Positions 8,228 to 17,300 of a stretch of 64,000 nt of DNA are shown piece by piece. Location: the NCBI GenBank assembly GCA_964528675.1, contig CAZGTU010000001.1:118192-182191 (forward strand). Direction: 5' to 3'. The stretch comes from CAYRTD01 sp964528675. Its GTDB lineage: Bacteria > Bacteroidota > Bacteroidia > Bacteroidales > GCA-2748055. Position numbers and translations under genes: made by a program. The notes beneath the pieces are model-generated. The model was not told where the DNA came from and did not search any database. It saw nothing but the letters and a program-made list of their open reading frames with translations. Positions within the stretch are counted from its first letter, which is position 1. Each line of letters opens with the position of its first letter.

Positions 8228-11125
8228 ATGAAAAAACTCTACACCTGTTGTCAATCAAAATCTTATAAAGAAATTCTCCTGAGCATATTTATGTTTTTCT
8301 TCTTATCTGGATTTACAAATGCTCAGGATGAACCTTTGACGATTGAAAAAGAATGTGAGAATAACTTTTCAACAGAAGTTATTGAAATATCCCGGATAGA
8401 TGATTGTATCACTGTTCAAATGGCGGTATACTCATTAGGACTGGGAAGTCATGCCCTATCTCATTTTATGGTTGAGATTCCATGCGGAACAGTTACAGAA
8501 GCAACCAATTCTGAAGGATGGCCTTTGGAGTTGTTTAATACAGATCCGACCTCCGGGATAACGGGGCTAAAGATCGATGATATCCAAAATTTTGCAGAAG
8601 TAATTGACCCTGATACATTTTTACTATCATTCACTCTATGTAGTGATGATCCTGAATGCCTCGATACTTATTCATCATCAATCACAGTAGCTTACAAGGC
8701 TTCTAATTGTATATTTACAGAAATACTTACTGAGTATGATGATGATAGCAGTGATGAGGTCATAGATGATACAGGTCTTGATATAATACTTAGTCCGGAA
8801 AATGTCACCTGCTATAATGGAAATGATGGAGCAATATACGCCGAAGTTTCCGGGGGAATCGAACCTTATCAGTATTCATGGAGTAATGGAAACACTTCAC
8901 AAAACATAGAGAACCTTTTAGCAGGCACGTATAGCCTGATTGTTACCGACAGTGAGGGAAACTCTGCAGAAAAATCTGCCGAAGTTTTACAGCCCGACAG
9001 TCCGCTAACTATTGAAGCCCTGGTTAACCCGGCTTCGTGCACATCTGCTGACGGTTCCATCGATATTACAGTTAACGGAGGAACCGAGCCTTATACCTTC
9101 TGGTGGAGCAATGGAGATACAACAATGAATCTCAGCAATGCCGAAAAAGGAACTTACATATTTTCTGTTACGGATGCGCTCGGTTGCCGCACAACCCGCT
9201 CATTCACCATTACTGACAACTCCACCCTTGATGTCAGTCTGACACCGAACTACCTGGAATGTTATGAGGAAGGACAGGGTGAGATCATTTCCACAGTTAG
9301 TGGAGGTACAGCTCCTTACTCCTATTCCTGGTCTAATGAAGATACTACAGAAGAGTTAAGCGGACTGAATTCGGGTCTGTATAACCTGACGGTGACCGAT
9401 GCTGAAGGATGTACCCGGACAAAATCGGCTTTCATTGGAATAAGGGATCTTTCCATAAGTGCTTCCATTAAAAATCCCGATTGTTATGGAGGCGATAACG
9501 GAGAAATTGAGATTTCCGGCATAAGTAACGGAACCCCTCCTTATACATATTCATGGAGTACGGGAGATACAACAGCCAGGATCACAGAACTGACAAGCGG
9601 CAGGTACGAAGTAACCGTAAGCGATTCGATGGGATGCTCAACCAGCAGGTATTTCACTGTTTCTGATCCGCCTGAGATCAGCTTAAGAACCTCAATTTCA
9701 CCAAGAGATTGCAGTACAGATTCGGATGCTGAAGTTTTTATAGAAGCTACCGGAGGCAGTGGTTCATATGAATTCTACCTGGGAGATTCCCTTATCAGCT
9801 CACCGGTTATTCTTCCGGGAAGCGGTGATTATGATATTGTGATTATTGACAGCAATGGCTGTGAATCCAGCGGAAATATTCATATTGAGTCTCCTGAAAA
9901 CACAAATGTCATTAAGAGCATAAGCCAGCCTTCCTGCGAAGGATTATCCACCGGGGTAGCTGTACTTAGTGCCAGCGGCGGGACTTCACCCTATACCTAC
10001 AGCTGGTCGGACGGCTATTCGGAATCCTCGAGAACCAACCTCTTGCCGGGTGAATATTTCGTGGATGTATCCGATGCAAACGGATGTACTACTTCCACCA
10101 CATTTACCATAGATTCGATCAATGATGTTACTGCAGAAATTTATCCCCCTGAGCAGCCCGTGTGTAATTCGGACAACAGTATTGTAAGTTCTTCCTCGTC
10201 GAATGCTACAAATTATTCCTGGGAAGTGATGAGTGACGACAACAGTTGGTTTATAGCGGATTCATCCATTAGCCAGATGACTTACCATTCAGGTAACAAT
10301 ACCGCCATGGTTATTTATAATGCCTGGAATGAAGAAGGTTGTAGCGATTCAGATACGATCAGTATTATCTGCACTTCCACCGATACTACAGATAATTCTG
10401 GTGATCCGGGAACAGGAGATGGAGAGGAAGATGCAGATGGAGATGGAGATGGAGAGGAAAATGCATGCCTTGGAGGTTGCTGGGAAACGGAGATAGTGAA
10501 AATTACACCAACGGATACAGACTGTTACCAGTTTGAACTGCTTGTGCAGGCCAATGAATATACCAAATATGACCTGTCTCATCTTGTAGTGGGTCTGAAT
10601 GGCGGATATATCACTAATCTGAGTAATTCAGCCAATTATAAGACCGAGTTTAATAGTACAGATCCATTGTCAGGAGTCTACGGATTCAAAATTGATGATA
10701 TTTCAGGATTCGGATTTGATGGACTGACGGAGTTCACAATAAGCTTCGAAGTCTGCTATACGGATCATTCCCTGCCGGAGATAATTCCGGTGGTCTACAA
10801 AGCAGGTACATGTCACTGCAGTCAGAATTTATACACCGCTGCCAATATTGGTGAATCAGGAAGTCTCAATGTTACCGCATACCCCAATCCTTTCTATGAT
10901 GAAATAAAGATCAAGATGAGCACACCGAAAGACACTGAAGTGGATATTACGGTATATGATCTGAAAGGAAATAAGGTAGCCCAGCTTTATAAAGGTATAT
11001 TGCGCGCCAGGGTGAATTACACTTTCCCGTTTAACCCGGAAAACACAGGTAGAGAAAGCCTGTTTATTTACAAGGTAGTTAGTGATGATGAGGTTGTGAG
11101 AGAGCAGATTCTGAAGATAAGGTGA
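8228..11125 (+). CDS. SprB-repeat T9SS-exported surface protein
   Basis: 965 residues. A signal peptide ends near TNAQ. Residues about 30-170 form a beta domain (SHALSHFMVEIPCG, TDPTSGITGLKIDD, VAYKASNC). Six SprB-type repeats follow (about 185-640), each with an aromatic PYxYSWSxGxTT core and a GxYxVTVxDxxGC end. After an Ig-like segment and an acidic Gly/Asp/Glu linker (GDGEEDADGDGDGEE), a second copy of the first domain appears at about 745-867 (YDLSHLVVGLNGG, TDPLSGVYGFKIDD, VVYKAGTC). Residues about 880-965 are a T9SS type A sorting tail (VTAYPNPFYDEIKI...). SprB itself is a gliding adhesin; for this shorter protein an adhesin or cell-surface role is inferred. Confidence 0.85.
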   Translation: MKKLYTCCQSKSYKEILLSIFMFFFLSGFTNAQDEPLTIEKECENNFSTEVIEISRIDDCITVQMAVYSLGLGSHALSHFMVEIPCGTVTEATNSEGWPLELFNTDPTSGITGLKIDDIQNFAEVIDPDTFLLSFTLCSDDPECLDTYSSSITVAYKASNCIFTEILTEYDDDSSDEVIDDTGLDIILSPENVTCYNGNDGAIYAEVSGGIEPYQYSWSNGNTSQNIENLLAGTYSLIVTDSEGNSAEKSAEVLQPDSPLTIEALVNPASCTSADGSIDITVNGGTEPYTFWWSNGDTTMNLSNAEKGTYIFSVTDALGCRTTRSFTITDNSTLDVSLTPNYLECYEEGQGEIISTVSGGTAPYSYSWSNEDTTEELSGLNSGLYNLTVTDAEGCTRTKSAFIGIRDLSISASIKNPDCYGGDNGEIEISGISNGTPPYTYSWSTGDTTARITELTSGRYEVTVSDSMGCSTSRYFTVSDPPEISLRTSISPRDCSTDSDAEVFIEATGGSGSYEFYLGDSLISSPVILPGSGDYDIVIIDSNGCESSGNIHIESPENTNVIKSISQPSCEGLSTGVAVLSASGGTSPYTYSWSDGYSESSRTNLLPGEYFVDVSDANGCTTSTTFTIDSINDVTAEIYPPEQPVCNSDNSIVSSSSSNATNYSWEVMSDDNSWFIADSSISQMTYHSGNNTAMVIYNAWNEEGCSDSDTISIICTSTDTTDNSGDPGTGDGEEDADGDGDGEENACLGGCWETEIVKITPTDTDCYQFELLVQANEYTKYDLSHLVVGLNGGYITNLSNSANYKTEFNSTDPLSGVYGFKIDDISGFGFDGLTEFTISFEVCYTDHSLPEIIPVVYKAGTCHCSQNLYTAANIGESGSLNVTAYPNPFYDEIKIKMSTPKDTEVDITVYDLKGNKVAQLYKGILRARVNYTFPFNPENTGRESLFIYKVVSDDEVVREQILKIR

Positions 11126-11617
11126 GTAAGTTGGTAGTCGATGAAGGAGTCGCGTTTCCGATTATCTAACAGTTATTGGCAGTGTTCAGTGTAATCGGTG
11201 ATCAGTGATCGGTAATCGGTTTTGACAAACCACGGTACGGGAGAAATTTTCATGAATTATGATAGTTAAGTGGCAGGATATACTGTAATTCTGACAGTTT
11301 CGACTATTAAAATACATCCTTCCTACTATATAAGGCATAGATTTAATATAATCCCGACACAGACAAATACCGGTTTTTAGGATCGGTTCTTTGTATGCAA
11401 AAAGAGAAAAAGTAATAATTACCCAACACTTTTCAATATCCATTGTGAATGTTTTACAGGAATTTGAAGAAAGCTATACAGGCTTTTTGGGCATAATTAT
11501 GTTGAAAATAAATTACAGAAAAGTACCATTTAAAAATAATTTATCTGAAATTTGATTAGTCTAATTCTTACTGCATCTGAAAAAGTTAATTATTAAGTCT
11601 TTTTTTTCAATAATTCA
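11126..11617. other. Long gap with no supported gene
   Basis: Nearly 500 bases between the SprB protein and the promoter-like box of the UPF0175 gene. It includes a short near-repeat (ATCGGTGATCAGTGATCGGTAATCGG, about 11191-11218) and otherwise AT-rich DNA. The 85-codon minus-strand frame at 11186-11443 has no recognisable protein features. Confidence 0.5.
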
Positions 11618-11625
11618 TAACTTTG
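11618..11625 (+). promoter_or_regulatory. TAnnTTTG -7 box candidate before the UPF0175 gene
   Basis: TAACTTTG, an exact TAnnTTTG match, lies 81 bases upstream of the ATG at 11707. No TTG at the -33 spacing is obvious. The leader would be about 70 bases. Confidence 0.35.
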
Positions 11626-11706
11626 ATGTTCTTATAAAGACAACATGACGCTTTTTTATAAACGGAAATAGTATAAACAATATAGCTTTAGCCAATTCAT
11701 AGTACA

Positions 11707-11955
11707 ATGAAAAAATTAGAACTAAATATTCCAGAATCTATTGATTTAGATGATCAAGAAGCTAAAATGCTTCTCGCCTCCTCTCTTTATGAGAAAGGGA
11801 AAGTGACATTAGGTCAGGGTGCGGAAATGGTAGGTTTATCCAAAACCACTTTTCTGGAACTATTGATAAATTACGGTGTTCCGTTAATCAATCATTCTGT
11901 TTCGGAATTAGATTCTGATATTGAAAATGCAAAAGACAAAACATATCAAAATTGA
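11707..11955 (+). CDS. UPF0175-family small protein (antitoxin-like)
   Basis: 82 residues. The pattern LNIPESIDLDDQEAKMLLASSLYEKGKVTLGQGAEMVGLSKTTFLELLINYGVPL matches UPF0175, whose central GKVTLGQAAEMAGLSK-type helix-turn-helix binds DNA. Family members are often the antitoxin-like partner of a PIN-fold (DUF3368) protein encoded immediately downstream. Here the next gene is an RraA-like secreted protein and no PIN gene is present, so this is an orphan. The next gene's ATG follows 32 bases after the stop, so the two may be co-transcribed. Confidence 0.8.
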   Translation: MKKLELNIPESIDLDDQEAKMLLASSLYEKGKVTLGQGAEMVGLSKTTFLELLINYGVPLINHSVSELDSDIENAKDKTYQN

Positions 11956-11987
11956 AAGCTATATTAACCAAACAAACAATTAATATT

Positions 11988-12887
11988 ATGAAGTACTCAA
12001 AATTACATGAAAGCAACGGGAAGAGGACTAAACCTGTTTGCCTGCACACCAGGTCTTTATTTTCAGGAATGTTTATAGTTATGATGTTTTTTGTCTTCTC
12101 CGGAGGGGCCTTTGCCCAGAAGATTGAAGAGATCGATTATAACAAGGGCTATAATTTTATTGAAACAAAATATTATACGGAAGAAGAAGACCAGGAGCTG
12201 CTCAAACTTTATGGAGATCTCAGGGTAGCGGATGTCTCCGATGGAATGGATTATGTTGGTCTTCCAGGTACCGGCCTTGTTGATCCGGCAATCCATGCAC
12301 ACTGGAAAGATTACGACTCCATGAAACATATTATCAGGGGAATAGCTCTTACCGTTCGTTATGTCCCTACCCAGGAACCTGCTCATCCTTCCGATGATAA
12401 GGATTTTGATGCATGGGTAGGAGAAACATACACCAACGAAACCTCAGAGGCATTTGTCCCCTTCATTCATAAAGGAACTGTGATTATGATTGACGATGTA
12501 GAAGAAATGGATATAGGCACTATTGGATCCAATAATATCCTCCTCTGGAAATCGAAAGGTGCAGTTGGAGTAATAACCGATGCTTCCTCAAGAGACACCG
12601 ATGAGGTTGCTTTACAGGAGGTTCCTCTATACCTCAGAAAAACAGGCCGTGGCATTCGTCCGGGAAGAAACGTACTGGAATCCGTAAATCGCCCTATCAG
12701 CATGGGTGGCGTACTGGTAAACCCCGGTGATGTAGTTGTTGCTGATGGTGACGGCGTTATTGTTGTTCCCAGGAAAGTAGCCAGGGAAGTGGCTGAGTAT
12801 GCAAAGGAGACACTGGAAAGTGATAAGGCCGGAAGAAGGAATTTGTACAAAAAGCTGGGAATTCCGGAAGACATGACTGTCAAATAA
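11988..12887 (+). CDS. Secreted RraA/HMG-aldolase-family protein
   Basis: 299 residues from the ATG at 11988; an upstream in-frame TTG would overlap the UPF0175 stop. An extended N-region with a hydrophobic core (FSGMFIVMMFFVFSGGAFAQ) is a signal peptide. The body matches the RraA-like family: LRVADVSDGMDYVGLPG, GTIGSNNILLWKSKGAVGVITDASSRD (the Gly...Arg-Asp substrate/metal signature) and PGDVVVADGDGVIVVPR near the end. Family members include 4-hydroxy-4-methyl-2-oxoglutarate aldolases/oxaloacetate decarboxylases and the RNase E inhibitor RraA; both are cytosolic, whereas this copy should be periplasmic. Its reaction is therefore unknown. Confidence 0.8.
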   Translation: MKYSKLHESNGKRTKPVCLHTRSLFSGMFIVMMFFVFSGGAFAQKIEEIDYNKGYNFIETKYYTEEEDQELLKLYGDLRVADVSDGMDYVGLPGTGLVDPAIHAHWKDYDSMKHIIRGIALTVRYVPTQEPAHPSDDKDFDAWVGETYTNETSEAFVPFIHKGTVIMIDDVEEMDIGTIGSNNILLWKSKGAVGVITDASSRDTDEVALQEVPLYLRKTGRGIRPGRNVLESVNRPISMGGVLVNPGDVVVADGDGVIVVPRKVAREVAEYAKETLESDKAGRRNLYKKLGIPEDMTVK

Positions 12888-12904
12888 AAGGGTCCCTGAA
12901 CACA

Positions 12905-12947
12905 GTAGAGACGCGATTCATCGCGTCTTGATGAATCGCGTCTCTAC
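12905..12947. repeat. Perfect 18-bp palindromic REP-like hairpin
   Basis: GTAGAGACGCGATTCATC (12905-12922), a 7-base loop, and its exact reverse complement (12930-12947). The inner GCGTCT of the loop repeats the arm motif. It lies 17 bases after the RraA-like stop, so it can also act as a transcript end or barrier. Hairpins of this GTAGAGACGC type recur as dispersed repeats in some bacterial genomes. Confidence 0.85.
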
Positions 12948-13008
12948 GATATAACCCCAGCATCACAACCAATCATCCAGGTAAATTTCGCGAAGCGCTA
13001 TCCATTCC

Positions 13009-13446
13009 CTAATAAGGTTTCAAATCGTGCAAAAATGCCTGAAACTCCACCACCCTTCCTTCAGGATCTTCAGCGTAAAAATGGTAAATACGGTATTTTG
13101 GATTTTCCTTTGGTGGATCGTCTGCGATATTTTTAAACTTCTCATAAGCTAAATCAACCCCCTCCTTCCCGGGATAAAAGAAAGTAATCACTCCTTCTGT
13201 TTCCGCCTTATCCGAACCGCAGAAACCCAATAACATATTCCCATGCCGGAAAATACGACATCCCCCCTGATCAAGCCAGAGTGTGCAACCAACAGAATCA
13301 ATATAAAAATCCGTAATTTTTTCCAGTTGTGCAGTGCGTAAAAAAATGATGCCACCGTCTTTCTTTTTCATATCGCAGGAGTTTATAAGAATAAAAGAAA
13401 TACCTAAAAGAATTATGTAAATTTTGAAGTGTTTCATCTTGATCAA
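13009..13446 (-). CDS. VOC-fold lipoprotein
   Basis: 145 residues with ATG at 13446 (a second ATG is three codons in). The signal ends in a lipobox, GISFILINSC, so the protein is probably anchored. The remainder is one VOC/glyoxalase-type module: IIFLRTAQLEKITDFYIDSVG at the start, a middle GNMLLGFCGS strand, and YHFYAEDPEGRVVEFQAF at the end. The Glu in the last strand is a usual metal ligand, but the other ligands are not evident. VOC proteins are usually cytosolic, so the lipoprotein form is unusual. Function unknown; transcribed toward the palindrome at 12905. Confidence 0.75.
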   Translation of the reverse strand: MIKMKHFKIYIILLGISFILINSCDMKKKDGGIIFLRTAQLEKITDFYIDSVGCTLWLDQGGCRIFRHGNMLLGFCGSDKAETEGVITFFYPGKEGVDLAYEKFKNIADDPPKENPKYRIYHFYAEDPEGRVVEFQAFLHDLKPY

Positions 13447-13591
13447 TAATAACTTAATTCATAAAGATAAAGATTTCCCTGAAAATGGTAAAAGATTTAA
13501 TTCTCAGGAAAAACCCATTATATTATGAAAAATATGAATTAATTTTATGCAACTGAATCAATAAACACTAAAACTGCGAATTTTAAAGATT

Positions 13592-14335
13592 ATGGAAAAA
13601 GACTCCAGGTCCTTGAGAATCTACATCGGTCTAATTCTTAGCCTGGCTATACTTGCAGCCCTTAATGTTTTTCTTCCCCAGGGTAGTTTTGTTCCCATGC
13701 AGGAACTTCCTGCTTCAAAACCGGTCATTGCTATCGTTAATTCTTTGATAATATTGATTATCTATGGCGGATTGGGATATCTTGGCTTAAGGCTTTCCAG
13801 AAAACTGGAATATGCGGATATCTGGGACCCCGAGGTAAGCAATAAGCAAAGATTTCTCTTTCCGGGAATTATTGGCATTTTTCTGGGGGTGTTCTTTATA
13901 GCTGTAGATTCGATTTTCAGCAGTTTTCTATCTATTGACAAATTACCCCACCCCCCCTTCCCTACTTCCCTTGTAGCTTCGGCTGTTGCCGGGATCGGCG
14001 AAGAGGTGATCTTCAGGTTGTTTTTTATTTCATTCTGGGTATGGCTGATATCTTATGTATTGTTGAAGAAAAAATATCAAAACCTGATTTTCTGGATAGT
14101 TACCGTCCTTTCTGCTTTTGCATTTGCGGCAGGACATTTGCCTTCAATCATGATGCTGTATGATGTAACTGATCCGGGAGTTTTGCCTGCTCCTTTGCTC
14201 TCAGAAATTATCATCCTGAACGGAATTCTTTCTGTTTTTGCAGCCTGGGGCATGCGAAAATATGGATTCCTGGCAGCTGTGGGAATGCATTTTTGGGCTG
14301 ATATTGTGTGGCATGTGATATGGCCGGTGGTATAG
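13592..14335 (+). CDS. CPBP-family intramembrane metalloprotease
   Basis: 247 residues, strongly hydrophobic, about six to seven membrane segments. The three CPBP (CAAX-protease/bacteriocin-processing) motifs are present: Glu137-Glu138...Arg142 (GEEVIFR), Phe...His182 (FAFAAGH) and His233...Asp237 (HFWAD). These residues form the glutamate-type active site described for Rce1-like enzymes. Bacterial members have been linked to bacteriocin self-protection and protein processing; the target here is unknown. It stands alone between the VOC lipoprotein (divergent) and HTCS1 (convergent). Confidence 0.85.
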   Translation: MEKDSRSLRIYIGLILSLAILAALNVFLPQGSFVPMQELPASKPVIAIVNSLIILIIYGGLGYLGLRLSRKLEYADIWDPEVSNKQRFLFPGIIGIFLGVFFIAVDSIFSSFLSIDKLPHPPFPTSLVASAVAGIGEEVIFRLFFISFWVWLISYVLLKKKYQNLIFWIVTVLSAFAFAAGHLPSIMMLYDVTDPGVLPAPLLSEIIILNGILSVFAAWGMRKYGFLAAVGMHFWADIVWHVIWPVV

Positions 14336-14387
14336 CTATTTGGGGAAGGTAGCGTGAAACCTTAGGAGATGGTGAGGAGTAGTAACA

Positions 14388-17300
14388 TTAATGATCTTTT
14401 TCCTTATTAAATCCTTCAATTGTTTTTAAATTTAACTTCACAAATTCCGAAGGAAGACTTCCGAAAGTCTCTTTAAAACACCGGCTGAAATATGATGCGT
14501 CTTTCATTCCGATATGATATGCTACCTCATTAACATTATAATCTGAATTAACCAGCAGATCTGCAGCAACTTTAAGTTTCAAATTTTTAACAAAATCATT
14601 TACCGTCATACCGGTTAAACTCCGGATTTTCTTGTAGAAATTAGTCCGGCTCATACCTACTTCCCGCGCAAGCTCATCAACGCCAAATTCGAATTCAGAG
14701 ATATTTTCACGTATTTTCTTTATTACAGTTCTGAGGAAATCTTCATCTGTCTTGTTTGAACAGACTTTAAGATCAGACAGGTTATAATCCGAGCGATATC
14801 TTTCCTGTAATTTCTGACGTGTTTGGAGCGTATTTTTCAAATAGAGGCGCAGAATGTTAATATTAAAAGGTTTGGTAAGATATGAATCTGCCCCGGTATT
14901 AAGACCTTCCAGAATATTCAATTCGGACGTCTTCGCAGAAAGCATTATTACAGGAATGTGGGATGTTTCAGGAGTTGATTTTAATAATTTACACATTTCC
15001 ACCCCATCCATCTCCGGCATTATAACATCCGAAATAATTATCTGAGGTATATGCTCCTGAGCCTTTGAAAGTCCTTCTTTCCCGTTATGTGCAAAGATAA
15101 AGCTATATTCATCGCTTAATTGAGACTCAATAAATGTCCTGACATCAGAATTATCTTCAATAAGCAAGACCAATGGCAGGTCAATTTCTGAATTATCTCC
15201 ATTCTTTAAATCATAACTTCCATCAGTAATTAGCCCTGAAGAGATCAAAGATTTATGTGAGTCTTTTTGTACATCTTGTACTTCTTCCAATTTTCCCGGA
15301 AGAATCGGACAAGTTACCGTAAACACCGTATTAAAATCTTGCTCAACATTCCCAACAGTGCTACTCTTCACATATATATCTCCCTTCATGATTCTTACGA
15401 GCGATTTACATAATGAAAGGCCTACACCTGTACCTTTAAATTTTTTAAAATATTCTCCATGAGCCTGGTAGAAAGGATCAAACACCTTATCCAGATGTTC
15501 CTCTTCAATTCCAATTCCATCATCCAGAACCTTTATTGTAAAAGTTTTTCTTTCTTCATCGATTATCAATCTGACGGCGATCTTTCCATTAACCCTTGTA
15601 AATTTGAAAGCATTGGCAATTATGTTATTTACAATCTTCTGTATTTTATCAGTATCGAAATAATAAATGAATTCCTCATGTGAAGAGCTAAAGCTGTAAT
15701 CAATATTTTTATTTGATGCAAGATATTGAAAGTCAGTAAATATTACCTTCATCAGACTTACAAGTTCTGCATTTGAAGGGGAATAGGGTAAAGTTTCATT
15801 TTCTATCTTTCTGAAATCCATCAACTGATCAACAAGTTGAAATAACCTCTTTGTATTTCTCATAATCAGATCAAGCTGCAGCTTTTGTTTTGGCTCATAA
15901 TCCCATTTTGACAGAAGCTCCTGAACAGGGCCCAGGATCAATGTCAAAGGTGTACGTATTTCGTGAGAAATATTCGTAAAAAACTGAACCTTCATATCAT
16001 TTAGTTCACGGGCCTTTTCAACTTTTATTTTTTCGAAACGTAATTCGTTTCTTTTCCTTTCGGTATGCAGGAGATACTTTCTGAATAAAAGAACGACCAT
16101 GGTAACCAAAACAACATAGAGCCCAAGTGCCCAATAGGTTTGCCACCATGGAGGAGAAATGAGGATATTCAAAGATGTACCTTGTGAGTTCCATTTTCCG
16201 TCACTATTCGTGGCCTGAACTCTAAATGTATAGTTTCCCGGTGCAAGATTTGTATATGTTGCTTTTCTTTCAACACCTGCAAAATTCCAATGATCTTCGA
16301 AACCTTCCAGACGGTACTTGTAAATGACTTTTTCGCTATTCTTAAGTTCAACAGCCGTAAAAAAAAGCGAGACCGTATTCTCCCTATAATCCAGGTCTAT
16401 GGTATTTGTTGATTGAATACTCCGACCTGCAAGTATATCATTCTCTTTCCCTATATTTTGATGATTTATTTCCAGACCGGTTATATATACAGGGGGCAGA
16501 TGTTCATTTGATTTTAATTTCCATGGGTAGAATGCATTAAATCCGTTATTACCGCCAAAGAGAAGCATACCATCCCTCGTTGTAAGTGCTGCATTAACAT
16601 TAAAAACATCGCCCTGGAGTCCATCATGTGAATCATAACTTCTCAGAATCAATTTATCATTATTTTCAGAATAGTGAGTGTTTATCTGAATCAATCCATC
16701 TGTTGTACCAACCCAAAGTGAGCCGTCCTGATAAACAGTAAGACTTTCAATATTATCTGATGGTAGTCCATTTTTTGACGTAAAAACCGTACTTCTCCCA
16801 CTCCGCGGCAAGAATTTGACAAGTCCCCTTCCTTTTGTTCCTATCCAGAGGTTACCTTCTTTATCCTCTTCGATTGAAGTTATCGTAGTAATATAATTCT
16901 TATTCGAATCACCAAAAATATTGAATTTTTTGAAGTATAGCTTTTCACCTCTAATTGAATCCAGGCGAAATAAATAACCATTGGAACCCATCCAAATGTT
17001 TCCATCTTCATCTTCATGAAAATCTCTTATATCCCGGATAGCATGATTAGAGTTGAGAGGATATTTAATTCTGAGAAATTCACCGTTTCCCCTGTATATA
17101 CAAGGTATATCATAATATACTCCTACCCAGATTCCGGACCTGGAATCCTGGAAAACAGCACATATATTATTTCCGGAGAGAGAGAGACTATCCTGAAGGT
17201 TCATTTTATACGAGCTTATTAACCTGCCGCTTTCATCCAGAACATTAATCCCTTCGTTATATGTACCTGCCCAGATTTTTCCGTTATCCAATACCTCCAG

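Noticed and set aside
11186..11443. 85-codon minus-strand frame in the long gap
   Set aside because: No domain, signal or protein-like pattern, and no start context.
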